The position numbers were made by a program, and so were the translations under genes. This document shows, piece after piece, positions 28,487 through 35,509 of a stretch of DNA of 45,158 nt (its first letter is position 1; each line of letters opens with the position of its first letter). The notes under the pieces were generated by a model. It had not been told where the DNA came from. It searched no databases and saw only the letters and a list, made by a program, of their open reading frames with translations. The stretch comes from Bacteroidales bacterium (GTDB taxonomy: Bacteria; Bacteroidota; Bacteroidia; Bacteroidales; UBA932). The stretch spans positions 1-45,158 of the forward strand of contig JAEDLE010000012.1 in the NCBI GenBank assembly GCA_016295455.1, in the 5' to 3' direction.

Positions 28487-30359
28487 CAGTATGGAAAACA
28501 TCAAGAAATACATCAGACAATATGTCAATCGGACGGATGCCTTCAATAAGGGTGTCCAGCCCACTTTTTCCGAAAGGATGGAAGGCCACACGGGGAGCGA
28601 TGACATGACCGAGGCCTTGCGCATGCGTATTCACGACCCGCTGTGGATGCTTGCACGTCAGTGGCAGATGGGTGAGTTCAGGGGCAACGACACAGGAACC
28701 GCAATGTCAGTGGAATGCACCGTGACAGATGACGAAGGCATGGAGTCACCTCTGGAGCCTGCCGTGGAGAGCATCAATCCCGACATGGACATCCTTGCCA
28801 GGATTGAATCCGCAGTTGAATTCACGGACAGGCTGCGTGCCGCTGGAGTGACTGGTGAGAAGATCAAGGAGTTCCGCAGACATGCACTGGCCAGATACCC
28901 ACTCGACTGGAATCAGGACAGGTATGCTCTGGAAAACGAGAGCACAAGGGAATTCGAGTACAGGCTGAATGATGCCCACACAAGCTACCGCAGGACATAC
29001 GAAGGCAAAATATTTGACGGTTGCAAGCTATATGACGACTGCCCTGCAGCTGGGGATATTGCCAGCCTGACAGGTCTATCGGAAAAAATGGCCGCCAGAT
29101 TGTCAAGGGACTACAGGACCTGGTTCCAGAAGAGATACTATCCGGCACAGGATACGAACCCACATTGGCATGTGCCGGACCTCAACTACAGTCTTGAGGC
29201 TGACAGTGGAAAGAACAAGATGGTAAGCAACGGCTACAATGGCGGCCGTCTATCCTGGTACTCAATGGATTACTCCGGATTGCCAGGAAAAGGAAAGAGC
29301 GTCAGCCGAAAAGAGCTTGCATTCCCCGGCATAGTCGGTTTCGCTGCCGCACCAAACCGCAGACTTTGGCAATTCGAGGACCGCAAAGTCTTCATGGGCA
29401 ACAGCTTGCAGCAGCAGAGCAGTGGCAACGCAGCGATGCTGAAATATGTCACCATGTACTCAAACGACTGGATGATGATTCCTCTGAAAGTGCATATGGG
29501 CAGCTATGTGGAAGTTGACAACATCAGGATCATGGACACATTCGGAGACATCACCACCATAAGCCGCAAGGATAGGGCCGGGAATAAAGACGTGGTTGGA
29601 GCACTTGCCGAGAAATGGCAGATGTACACATGCTGCAACCATGCAGACCCATCAAAGACAGATCTGAATGGACTCTACTACGCACCTCAGCTGGTCAGCA
29701 CCCTTGAAGGAAAAGCACTTGAGGAAGTCAGTTTCCTCAGAGACGAGATGTCCAACATGGTATGGGGCGTCGAAGAAGTGATTCCTGACGGATGCGGATC
29801 CACCCTTGATGCAAAACTCAGGGCGACCAGGTTGTCAGAGGAAGTTGCCCGCATCGGCAGAGATAATCAACCGGCCACCCAGCCGGATACAGTGATGTTC
29901 AGGGAAGGAGACACGCCGCAAGTGAAGGCAGGAAATGACAAAGCAGCATATCGTTACCTTCTTCAGTCAACCGTGCCTTTCAACTGGATCCCATTCGTCC
30001 CGCAGCACGTCAAAGACAATGATCCATTCCTTCTGGGTGGAAGAGAAACGACACTGCGCCGTGGAAAGATGCCATGTCAGATCAGGAACTCGTACGGCGT
30101 TGAAAGGACAGCAGTACGGCCCCTGGGGAGTTTCCTCAGACAGGGGCTCGTCAGCGAAGGGAACAAGACCATAAAGGAGAATCCGCTGTTCATCAACGAA
30201 GAAGCAGTCCAGGCGACGGGCATAAAGATGGTCAAGAACCACCAGAGGGCACGTTGGATAAAGGGAGCAAGTTACAACTGGACAGGCTACAGGAAAATGA
30301 TCTCCATGACTGAAGCCGGCAGTGGTCTGAAATTCGACGTCACCGAAGAAAACAAATAG
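28479..30359 (+). CDS. DUF6603-module protein with LARQWQ motif, fourth gene (function unknown)
   Basis: 626 residues, no export signal. The N-terminal signature HDPLWMLARQWQMGEFRGND (about 50-70) matches the 'DPLWLLARQWQxGEFQGEDAGSP' block of a conserved but uncharacterised family. Further blocks: GRLSWYSMDYSGLPG, KELAFPGIVGFAAAPNRRLW with QFEDRKVFMGN, TMYSNDWMMIPLKVHMGSYV, IMDTFGDITTI, VPFNWIPFVPQH, and the C-terminal RARWIKGASYNWTGYRKMIS ending in SGLKFDVTEE. It overlaps the third gene by 8 bp (start 28479, previous stop 28486). It ends the operon; a new promoter starts 12 bp later. Conservation of every block suggests an intact gene under selection. Confidence 0.78.
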   Translation: MTDSMENIKKYIRQYVNRTDAFNKGVQPTFSERMEGHTGSDDMTEALRMRIHDPLWMLARQWQMGEFRGNDTGTAMSVECTVTDDEGMESPLEPAVESINPDMDILARIESAVEFTDRLRAAGVTGEKIKEFRRHALARYPLDWNQDRYALENESTREFEYRLNDAHTSYRRTYEGKIFDGCKLYDDCPAAGDIASLTGLSEKMAARLSRDYRTWFQKRYYPAQDTNPHWHVPDLNYSLEADSGKNKMVSNGYNGGRLSWYSMDYSGLPGKGKSVSRKELAFPGIVGFAAAPNRRLWQFEDRKVFMGNSLQQQSSGNAAMLKYVTMYSNDWMMIPLKVHMGSYVEVDNIRIMDTFGDITTISRKDRAGNKDVVGALAEKWQMYTCCNHADPSKTDLNGLYYAPQLVSTLEGKALEEVSFLRDEMSNMVWGVEEVIPDGCGSTLDAKLRATRLSEEVARIGRDNQPATQPDTVMFREGDTPQVKAGNDKAAYRYLLQSTVPFNWIPFVPQHVKDNDPFLLGGRETTLRRGKMPCQIRNSYGVERTAVRPLGSFLRQGLVSEGNKTIKENPLFINEEAVQATGIKMVKNHQRARWIKGASYNWTGYRKMISMTEAGSGLKFDVTEENK

Positions 30360-30370
30360 GGCTGAAATAC

Positions 30371-30400
30371 TTGACAGACTGTAAGAATTTGCTATATTTG
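30371..30400 (+). promoter_or_regulatory. Promoter of the structured RNA
   Basis: TTGAC at 30371, a 19-bp spacer from the TTG and TATATTTG at 30393-30400 form the best Bacteroidota-type promoter in the window. Transcription should begin near 30407, only about 20 nt before the tRNA-like element. Confidence 0.75.
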
Positions 30401-30424
30401 CAACAAGACGTCATTGTAGCTTAT

Positions 30425-30550
30425 GGGCCGGTTGTGGAACAGGAGCCTGGTACGGCCAGTAACCGTATGCAGCTCCTTCGGGGTTCGATTCCCCGCGGGC
30501 TCAGTGCCGGGTTGAAGTCCCGGCTGTAGTGACCAATTGAAACCGGGGAA
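30425..30550 (+). ncRNA. Structured RNA with a degenerate tRNA-like cloverleaf
   Basis: Positions 30425-30503 (79 nt) can be laid out as a tRNA. Acceptor GGGCCGG/CGGGCTC has one G-G mismatch and one G-U pair. U8, A14, G18 and G19 are in place. The anticodon arm is TACGG-CCAGTAA-CCGTA at exactly positions 27-43, and the T arm CGGGG-TTCGATT-CCCCG is perfect. But position 33 is C rather than U, the D stem hardly pairs, the variable loop has 11 nt and the nominal anticodon is AGU. A competing fold pairs AGGAGC (30441) with GCTCCT (30472), adds a second T-arm-like hairpin, GCCGGG-TTGAAGT-CCCGGC (30506-30524), and closes with CCGGTT (30428)/AACCGG (30541), giving a four-way junction. So it is either a decayed tRNA gene or an unknown small RNA; no CCA is encoded. 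Confidence 0.5.
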
Positions 30551-30710
30551 AAATGACACCTCAAACTGAAAGAAAAGCGGATTTTCCAGAAGTTCTGCAG
30601 ATTGTTGTATTGATGAAATTTTGTATTAGTTATTTGCTTTATTATTCTGTATTTCAATTCTAATGAACAGATGGGGATACGTTATGAGCCCCGGGAACAA
30701 AGACGAAAAT

Positions 30711-30744
30711 GAGACCGGCACATCAGAGCCGGTCTCTTGTTTTT
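30711..30744 (+). terminator. Rho-independent terminator
   Basis: GAGACCGGC (30711-30719) pairs perfectly with GCCGGTCTC (30728-30736), followed by TTGTTTTTCT. It would end the transcript begun near 30407. Between the structured part and this hairpin (30551-30710) I see only AT-rich sequence. Confidence 0.8.
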
Positions 30745-30802
30745 CTGCAACAGCCTTTGACACCCTATTGCAAATCAGGTCACAGCCTCGTCAAACACCA
30801 TA

Positions 30803-31147
30803 GTGAGCGACGCAAGCCAGAGGTGGGGATGGATCGACAACGGACAGAAAGTCACCTTCGACGTACGCATAGTCAGATACAACTACCTGGATGTGGTGGG
30901 AATACCCGTAGTCGAGGAAGAGCCTTTCCACAAATCCCAGGACATCCAGCTGATAGTGGACCAGGGACTGCTCAGCCGCTTCGACAAAGACATATTCAGC
31001 AACGGAATAGGTCCTGAGCTGTGCCAGATCACCGGATTCTGCGGCAGCGTGAAGATGACCAGCCTCGCCAACGACGACAGGTCCGACTCCGTGAGGACAC
31101 TTGCCGCCGCCGGCGAAAACCCGACGGACAAGCTCAAGAGCGAATGA
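30803..31147 (+). pseudogene. Orphan 3' gene fragment, product unrecognised
   Basis: An open frame of 114 codons starting from a GTG, with no ATG, no signal peptide and no promoter; the frame is open upstream only to a TGA near 30757. The composition (SQRWGWIDNGQKVTFDVRIV, DIQLIVDQGLLSRFDKDIF) and codon use look like a true protein, probably a beta-sandwich. Its abrupt start just after a terminator suggests the C-terminal remnant of a longer gene whose 5' part was lost. It might also be a small gene with a non-standard start. I do not recognise a family. Confidence 0.4.
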
Positions 31148-31227
31148 TTGCGGCGAACGTTCGACTGATTGCGGCGAACAATTCAAAAGAGCTTCCGGCG
31201 ACTCTTCATAATAAACGGCAGATTTGT

Positions 31228-31235
31228 TATTTTTG
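31228..31235 (+). promoter_or_regulatory. -7 box candidate for the YiiX-like gene
   Basis: TATTTTTG matches TAnnTTTG exactly. The implied leader (about 31242-31386) is unusually GC-rich, with many CCGG/GGCC-containing inverted repeats. Just upstream CTGATTGCGGCGAAC-like sequence occurs twice (about 31143-31157 and 31164-31178), and AATGATTGACA(A/G) occurs at about 31238 and 31370. Confidence 0.4.
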
Positions 31236-31386
31236 GAAAATGATTGACAAGAGGCCGGTCTCCGGAATGGCGGTCTCAACCGGGAAAGCGACCGGCACCG
31301 GAAAGGCCCTGGGGGTTCATTCCGGATGCCGGGCGACCGCAGCGGAATGGCCGCAAGGCCGGCAACATAATGATTGACAGGAGAAA

Positions 31387-32034
31387 ATGGAAATGGCAGA
31401 CAGCCGCATATGCATACTGACGGTATGCGCCGCGATGCTTGCATCGTGCACACAGGAGAACTTCGTCCCCCGCGACGGCGACCTGCTGTTCTGCACAAGC
31501 GGCAACACAGCGATGAGCCAAGCCATAACCACGGCGACCAGAACACGCAATCATATTCAATATGACCACGTTGCGGTATATGCCAACGTGGATGGGGTGC
31601 CGTCAGTGATAGAGGCGTCGGCGCAGGCGGGCGTATGCGTTGTGAGCTGGGAGGAATTTCTCGAAAGGGCGGACAGGATCAACGGGAAGCCGGGAATAGA
31701 CGTGATGCGGATAAATGAAGATGTCGACATCCCCGCAGCCATAGACAAAGCATTGAGTTTCAAGGGACAATCCTATGACTGGTACTATCTTCCGGAGAAC
31801 GGGATGATGTACTGTTCCGAACTCATATACGAGAGTTTCCTGCGCAGGGACGGCTCGCACCTGTTCACACCTGCACCAATGAATTTCAGGGACAAGGACG
31901 GGAATATGCCGGAGTTCTGGGAGGAGCTGTTCGCCGGTCTCGGGAAGGAAGTACCTGAAGGGGAGCCCGGTACAAACCCGAACGACATGTCCATGGAGCC
32001 GGTACTGACCCTGGTGCACAGATATTTCGATTGA
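31387..32034 (+). CDS. YiiX/YebB-like NlpC/P60-superfamily lipoprotein (permuted papain-like hydrolase)
   Basis: A 215-residue predicted envelope lipoprotein with cysteine in the lipobox MLASC (about residue 21). The permuted NlpC/P60 (YiiX-like) signature is present: DGDLLF at the N-terminus, YDHVAVYAN with the conserved His (about 60), GQSYDWYYLPENGMMYCSE with the probable catalytic Cys (about 142) and the following ELIYESF. The family cleaves amide bonds, often of peptidoglycan peptides or lipids; the substrate here is unknown. The first 76 bp of the coding core are nearly repeated at 13214, before the giant genes. The GC-rich leader precedes it and copy 5 of the palindromic element follows 15 bp after the stop. 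Confidence 0.85.
   Translation: MEMADSRICILTVCAAMLASCTQENFVPRDGDLLFCTSGNTAMSQAITTATRTRNHIQYDHVAVYANVDGVPSVIEASAQAGVCVVSWEEFLERADRINGKPGIDVMRINEDVDIPAAIDKALSFKGQSYDWYYLPENGMMYCSELIYESFLRRDGSHLFTPAPMNFRDKDGNMPEFWEELFAGLGKEVPEGEPGTNPNDMSMEPVLTLVHRYFD
31432..31507 (+). repeat. 76-bp direct repeat, right copy
   Basis: Lies inside the YiiX-like gene and matches 13214-13289 at about 88% identity (9 differences counted by eye), same orientation, 18.2 kb apart. Confidence 0.75.
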
Positions 32035-32049
32035 AACTTATTGGAATTT

Positions 32050-32064
32050 CATAGGTAGACTACG
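32050..32064 (+). repeat. Palindromic element, copy 5 (dif-like)
   Basis: CATAGGTAGACTACG. The left arm (GGAATTTCATAG) matches copy 3, while the right arm (CTACGTTTAT) is the mirror of the AAAACGTAG left arm of copies 1, 2 and 6. It separates the YiiX-like gene from the histone gene. Confidence 0.65.
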
Positions 32065-32094
32065 TTTATCCCCAAAAAAATGCGATACAAATGC

Positions 32095-32123
32095 TTGCAT
32101 AAATGTGAACTTTATTATATTTG
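32095..32123 (+). promoter_or_regulatory. Promoter of the Hc1 histone gene
   Basis: TTG at 32095-32097, an 18-bp spacer and TATATTTG at 32116-32123. The start codon follows 34 bp later. Confidence 0.7.
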
Positions 32124-32157
32124 CTGAAGCTGAAACCAACTTACAATCAACAATATT

Positions 32158-32328
32158 ATGAAAGAAGTCATCGCAAAGATCAACGAGGTTGTCGCCGCGC
32201 TCCAGGCAGACCTCGCCAAGGCTGCGGAAGGCAACAAGGCCGCAGGCGCAAGGGCAAGAAAGGCTACCCTTGAACTTGAGAAACTCGGTAAGGAATTCCG
32301 CAAGGCTTCCATCGCAGAGCTCAAATAA
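32158..32328 (+). CDS. Histone H1-like protein (Hc1 family)
   Basis: A 56-residue basic protein, MKEVIAKINEVVAALQADLA followed by NKAAGARARKATLELEKLGK and EFRKASIAELK. It matches the short Hc1-type histone found widely in Bacteroidota, including the conserved GNKAAGARARK core and the C-terminal EFRK helix. It probably binds DNA non-specifically and helps compact the nucleoid. It has its own promoter (32095) and terminator (32356). The gene is flanked closely by copies 5 and 6 of the palindromic element, 367 bp apart, making it the smallest cassette-like unit in the window. Confidence 0.9.
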   Translation: MKEVIAKINEVVAALQADLAKAAEGNKAAGARARKATLELEKLGKEFRKASIAELK

Positions 32329-32355
32329 AGGGTGTACGGACAAGATCTCAAATAA

Positions 32356-32382
32356 GGCCGCTGTTTACAGCGGTCTTTTTTT
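32356..32382 (+). terminator. Rho-independent terminator of the histone gene
   Basis: GGCCGCTG-TTTA-CAGCGGTC (one G-U pair) followed by seven T residues. Confidence 0.9.
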
Positions 32383-32415
32383 GCGCCAAATTTTGTAACA
32401 CCCGTTTTGGAAAAA

Positions 32416-32430
32416 CGTAGGTGGACTATG
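32416..32430 (+). repeat. Palindromic element, copy 6 (dif-like)
   Basis: CGTAGGTGGACTATG, preceded by GGAAAAA. It is the last copy I can find and lies between the histone terminator and the convergent peroxidase gene. Its outer right flank (TCAAGG) departs from the other copies. Confidence 0.7.
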
Positions 32431-32492
32431 TCAAGGCACAAAAAAGCCTTCCCAGCCGGGTGGCGGAGAAGGCAATATCCAGAAAGCGAATC

Positions 32493-33863
32493 TTACTGAG
32501 CCAGATACTTCGACTGGCCGGTGAGTGTATTCATGAAGGCGACGAGAGCCGAAACTTCCGCATCGGAGAGTTCGCGGTCAAGCTCGTAGCGGGCCATGGC
32601 CCTGACAGCATCCTCGAGAGTGGCCATAGAGCCGTCGTGGAAATACGGAGCGGTGAGGGCGACATTCCTCAGACCAGGAACCTTAAAACGGTGAAGGTCA
32701 GCATCTTTGCCGGTGAAGCCCTTGAGGCCGTCGTCATCGGCACAATACTCGATGTCCTCAGACCTTTCAGCAAAATAATCCGCGAATATGCCAAGTCGCT
32801 CGAAAGAGCTTCCGCCTATGCCGACACCGGTGTGGCAGCTCGCACAGGCAAAGCGCTTGAAGTAATCGTAGCCCTCAATTGCTTGAGCATCAATGGCATC
32901 AGTCTCACCCTTGAGATAGCGGTCAAACGGCGCATCAGGAGTGATGAGAGTCTTTTCGAACTCCGCGATAGCACCGGTAACTGTGTTGCGGGTCAGGCCC
33001 TCGCCAGGATAGAGAGATTCGAAAAGTTTCACAAGAGCCTTGTCCTCACGCAGACGCTCACAAATCTGGTCCCAGGTCTGGTCACCCATTTCAACCGGAT
33101 TCTCAGGCGGACCTGCAGCCTGCTCCTGAAGATCAGCCGCACGACCGTTCCAGAACTGCTGGACATTGAACACGGCATTGTACACAGTCGGCGCATTCAC
33201 ACCACCGAACTGGCCGTAGATGCCCTCGGACGTCCTGTGAGCAGGATCGGAATCACCACCATCTTTAAGAATATGGCAACTTGCACAGGATATGGTCCCG
33301 TCAAGTGAGATTCTGGTGTCGTTGTACATCGCCTCGCCAAGCATAGCCTTGGCTGCATCATACGGAACAGTCTCAGGCACAGGGCGTACCGGTTCAGAAG
33401 CCTCGCTGTCGGAATATCCGAAACGGTTGAGCCTGTTGTCATAGACCCATTCAGCTACGGCCCTCTTCTCCTTCGCGCCGACGCCTGATCCCCAATGGAT
33501 CATACGGTACTGGCTGATAGGCATTTCGCCATTGGCAGTAACGTGAGCCACCATTGAAAGGACAGCCTCATCAGCAGGCACTCCGCCGACAATTCTGGAT
33601 TCAAGGTCAACGGCACGCAGCGCAGTCGAAGTGTGCTTTGCCATAACCTTCTTCATCACAGGCAGTTTCGCATAGAAAGGCAAGTTCGGTTCCTGCGCGT
33701 GGCAGACGAAGCAGCCATTATGCTCAAGCACAGCCTGAACCTGTTCCTGAGCTGTTCCCTCAGGAATGGCCTGTCTGGAGGAAACACGCAGCGCCACCAG
33801 TACGCCCGCAGCGACCAGCGCACACGCCACCACCAGAAGACCGATAGAATGACATTTCTTCAT
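32493..33863 (-). CDS. Cytochrome c peroxidase, three-haem type, membrane anchored
   Basis: 456 residues with an N-terminal membrane anchor or uncleaved signal (about 8-26) and three c-type haem motifs: CFVCH (51-55), CASCH (about 192) and CASCH (about 337). The last two belong to the di-haem CCP/MauG core, which contains LGEAMYNDTRISLDGTISCA, FGGVNAPTVYNAVFN, FWNGRAADLQEQAAGPPENP and FKVPGLRNVALTAPYFHDGS. The extra N-terminal haem domain is known from quinol-linked peroxidases and suggests electrons come from the membrane quinone pool. It reduces hydrogen peroxide in the periplasm. It lies 127 bp downstream of the cytochrome c maturation gene on the same strand and has its own -7 candidate. 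Confidence 0.93.
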   Translation of the reverse strand: MKKCHSIGLLVVACALVAAGVLVALRVSSRQAIPEGTAQEQVQAVLEHNGCFVCHAQEPNLPFYAKLPVMKKVMAKHTSTALRAVDLESRIVGGVPADEAVLSMVAHVTANGEMPISQYRMIHWGSGVGAKEKRAVAEWVYDNRLNRFGYSDSEASEPVRPVPETVPYDAAKAMLGEAMYNDTRISLDGTISCASCHILKDGGDSDPAHRTSEGIYGQFGGVNAPTVYNAVFNVQQFWNGRAADLQEQAAGPPENPVEMGDQTWDQICERLREDKALVKLFESLYPGEGLTRNTVTGAIAEFEKTLITPDAPFDRYLKGETDAIDAQAIEGYDYFKRFACASCHTGVGIGGSSFERLGIFADYFAERSEDIEYCADDDGLKGFTGKDADLHRFKVPGLRNVALTAPYFHDGSMATLEDAVRAMARYELDRELSDAEVSALVAFMNTLTGQSKYLAQ

Positions 33864-33943
33864 AACTATTGACTTTAAAAAATAGTATCCATCTAAGCAG
33901 GCAAGCGCATAAAATGCTATACATCAAAACATTGCTCTTCTTG

Positions 33944-33951
33944 CAAAACTA
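33944..33951 (-). promoter_or_regulatory. -7 box candidate for the peroxidase gene
   Basis: Minus-strand TAGTTTTG matches TAnnTTTG, about 80 bp before the start codon. No clear -33 box at standard spacing. Confidence 0.4.
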
Positions 33952-33990
33952 TATCTCCCGCACTGTCCCCATCTTCCGGGAGGTAAGCCA

Positions 33991-35319
33991 TCACCCCATA
34001 TTGTAGGTATGGAGCCCGAACTCCGCCGACGGCAGGTAATTCACCCCGTACCAGGTCATCTGCATCGCAAGGAAGGCGGCAAGCACCACGAGGAACAGGC
34101 GCCAGCCCTTGCGGTAATATGGCATATGGCTGAATATCAACGTAATGATCACGGTAACTCCGGCCCAACATTCCTTCGGGTCCCACGCCCACCAGTCGCC
34201 CCAGGCCCTCCAGGCCCAGACCATGCCGCAGAGCATTCCCAGCATCAGCAGTCCCGACGCAGTCTCCAGCAGCCTCGCCGAAAGCAGGCTCAGACGGTCC
34301 GCCACGGACAATCCGGAAGCGCGGTCCATCCCGCGATACGCGAACTTGCCAGACACAAAACCGCTCCCCACGCCCTTGAACATTGACACGGCTGCCAGCA
34401 CAAGTGACACAGCCATAAGGGAATATGCCAACATATACACCAGCAGGTGCGGGACGAACCAGATACTTCTCAGTGCCGGCATCAGATGCCCCAGACGTAT
34501 TCTCGCAAGGGATATGGCGCCGAAGACCAGCGCTATCACAAGCACCAGGAGGAGCACCAGGCGATGTTGCCATATTCGCTTGAAAGAGAGGAGAGTACCT
34601 ATTGCGAGGAAGAGTATTCCGAGCATCACGAACGGGAGCCAAGGGTCGTGGACGACAAGGAGTATGCTGTAGAGGCCGGCCTCCTTGTCGTAGTCAGCCT
34701 GGAATATCGAGAAAGACTCCGTACGGGCGGGATGGTTGACGCTCGTGACCATATCCACGCCGTCGACCGTGATTTCGCTGAGATATTGCTTCGGAGAGAC
34801 GCCGTCGTCGTGATATTCAGTACGGAACTCCTTGAGTTTCATTGAGAAAGGCAGCATCGTCACACCGTCCTTGGTAAAGAGGATGTCAGTGTCGTGACGG
34901 CCGTCGACCGTAGTCTGGCCGCGGACAACGTCAGGCGCGCCGTAGAAACCACCGGCAAGCATCAGCAGCAGACCCGCGTGAACCAGCAGGTACGCCACTC
35001 CCCTGCGACGGGAGAAGGCATCTACCACGACCATATTCAGCCAGCATACGGAAAAGAGCATCAAGACGGTGAAAGGTATGCTGCGGTGTACAGTTACCGA
35101 GAAAGTGCCTTCGACAAACAACGAGAGGGCAAACAGAGCCATCAGGACACAGGAAACTATCCCCGCCTCACAGCCCAGGAACAGGTTCCTGACAGGCTTG
35201 CGGAAATACAGGACAATAGAAAGGGCGAATAGACCGATGGCAACGATCAGGTTTACCGGAAAGGCCCATATGTGCAAATCCACCATATGCGGCAATATTA
35301 AGAAAAAGAGGCATCGCAT
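33991..35319 (-). CDS. Cytochrome c biogenesis protein, ResB-like/CcsA fusion
   Basis: 442 residues, polytopic membrane protein of the system II cytochrome c maturation pathway. The N-terminal third has four hydrophobic segments and a periplasmic domain (about 120-230, with GVTMLPFSMKLKEF and ARTESFSIFQADYDKEAG) resembling a shortened ResB. The C-terminal half is CcsA with the tryptophan-rich haem-handling motif WGDWWAWDPKECW (about 370-383), flanked by His in VPHLLVYML and FSHMPYY. It attaches haem to exported apocytochromes; the neighbouring three-haem peroxidase is an obvious client. The start may instead be the Met 12 codons further in (MVDLHIWAF). Confidence 0.88.
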   Translation of the reverse strand: MRCLFFLILPHMVDLHIWAFPVNLIVAIGLFALSIVLYFRKPVRNLFLGCEAGIVSCVLMALFALSLFVEGTFSVTVHRSIPFTVLMLFSVCWLNMVVVDAFSRRRGVAYLLVHAGLLLMLAGGFYGAPDVVRGQTTVDGRHDTDILFTKDGVTMLPFSMKLKEFRTEYHDDGVSPKQYLSEITVDGVDMVTSVNHPARTESFSIFQADYDKEAGLYSILLVVHDPWLPFVMLGILFLAIGTLLSFKRIWQHRLVLLLVLVIALVFGAISLARIRLGHLMPALRSIWFVPHLLVYMLAYSLMAVSLVLAAVSMFKGVGSGFVSGKFAYRGMDRASGLSVADRLSLLSARLLETASGLLMLGMLCGMVWAWRAWGDWWAWDPKECWAGVTVIITLIFSHMPYYRKGWRLFLVVLAAFLAMQMTWYGVNYLPSAEFGLHTYNMG

Positions 35320-35399
35320 ACAAAGAAAACCGTAAAAAAATGACTACATTAGCCGTCGCGGCGCAGATTGAGACGGCCGAAACCCCGAAGGGCCGAGCA

Positions 35400-35459
35400 C
35401 CGAAGGACGGAGCACCTACGGACCGACCCCCGAAGGACGGAAGGACCCCGAAGGACGGA
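35400..35459 (+). repeat. 12-bp direct repeats in the leader of the UpxY-like gene
   Basis: CCGAAGGACGGA occurs three times exactly (35400, 35430 and 35448), with a degenerate copy near 35384. The region is GC-rich and precedes the antiterminator gene. I see no TAnnTTTG box nearby, so the promoter may lie within the divergent ccsA-like gene. Confidence 0.6.
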
Positions 35460-35509
35460 TGCCGGCAAGGCAGAACACTGACAAAAACTATAACCGAAAG
35501 AGGAGAGAA

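Noticed and set aside
13730..30359. Contractile injection system or phage tail cluster
   Set aside because: No sheath, tube, baseplate, spike or AAA+ ATPase gene is present; size alone is not evidence.
30407..30744. tmRNA gene (promoter, tRNA-like part and terminator about 340 nt apart)
   Set aside because: The conserved tmRNA 5' end and a tag-peptide reading frame with tandem stops are not found, and the tRNA-like part is at the 5' end in one piece.
31239..31377. A 45-codon open frame in the GC-rich leader of the YiiX-like gene
   Set aside because: Composition follows the GC-rich repeats, with no protein-like features; it is better read as leader sequence.
35314..35340. Possible further copy of the palindromic element (CCGTA, A-run, GACTACATT)
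   Set aside because: Spacing between the arms is wrong and the centre is not conserved.
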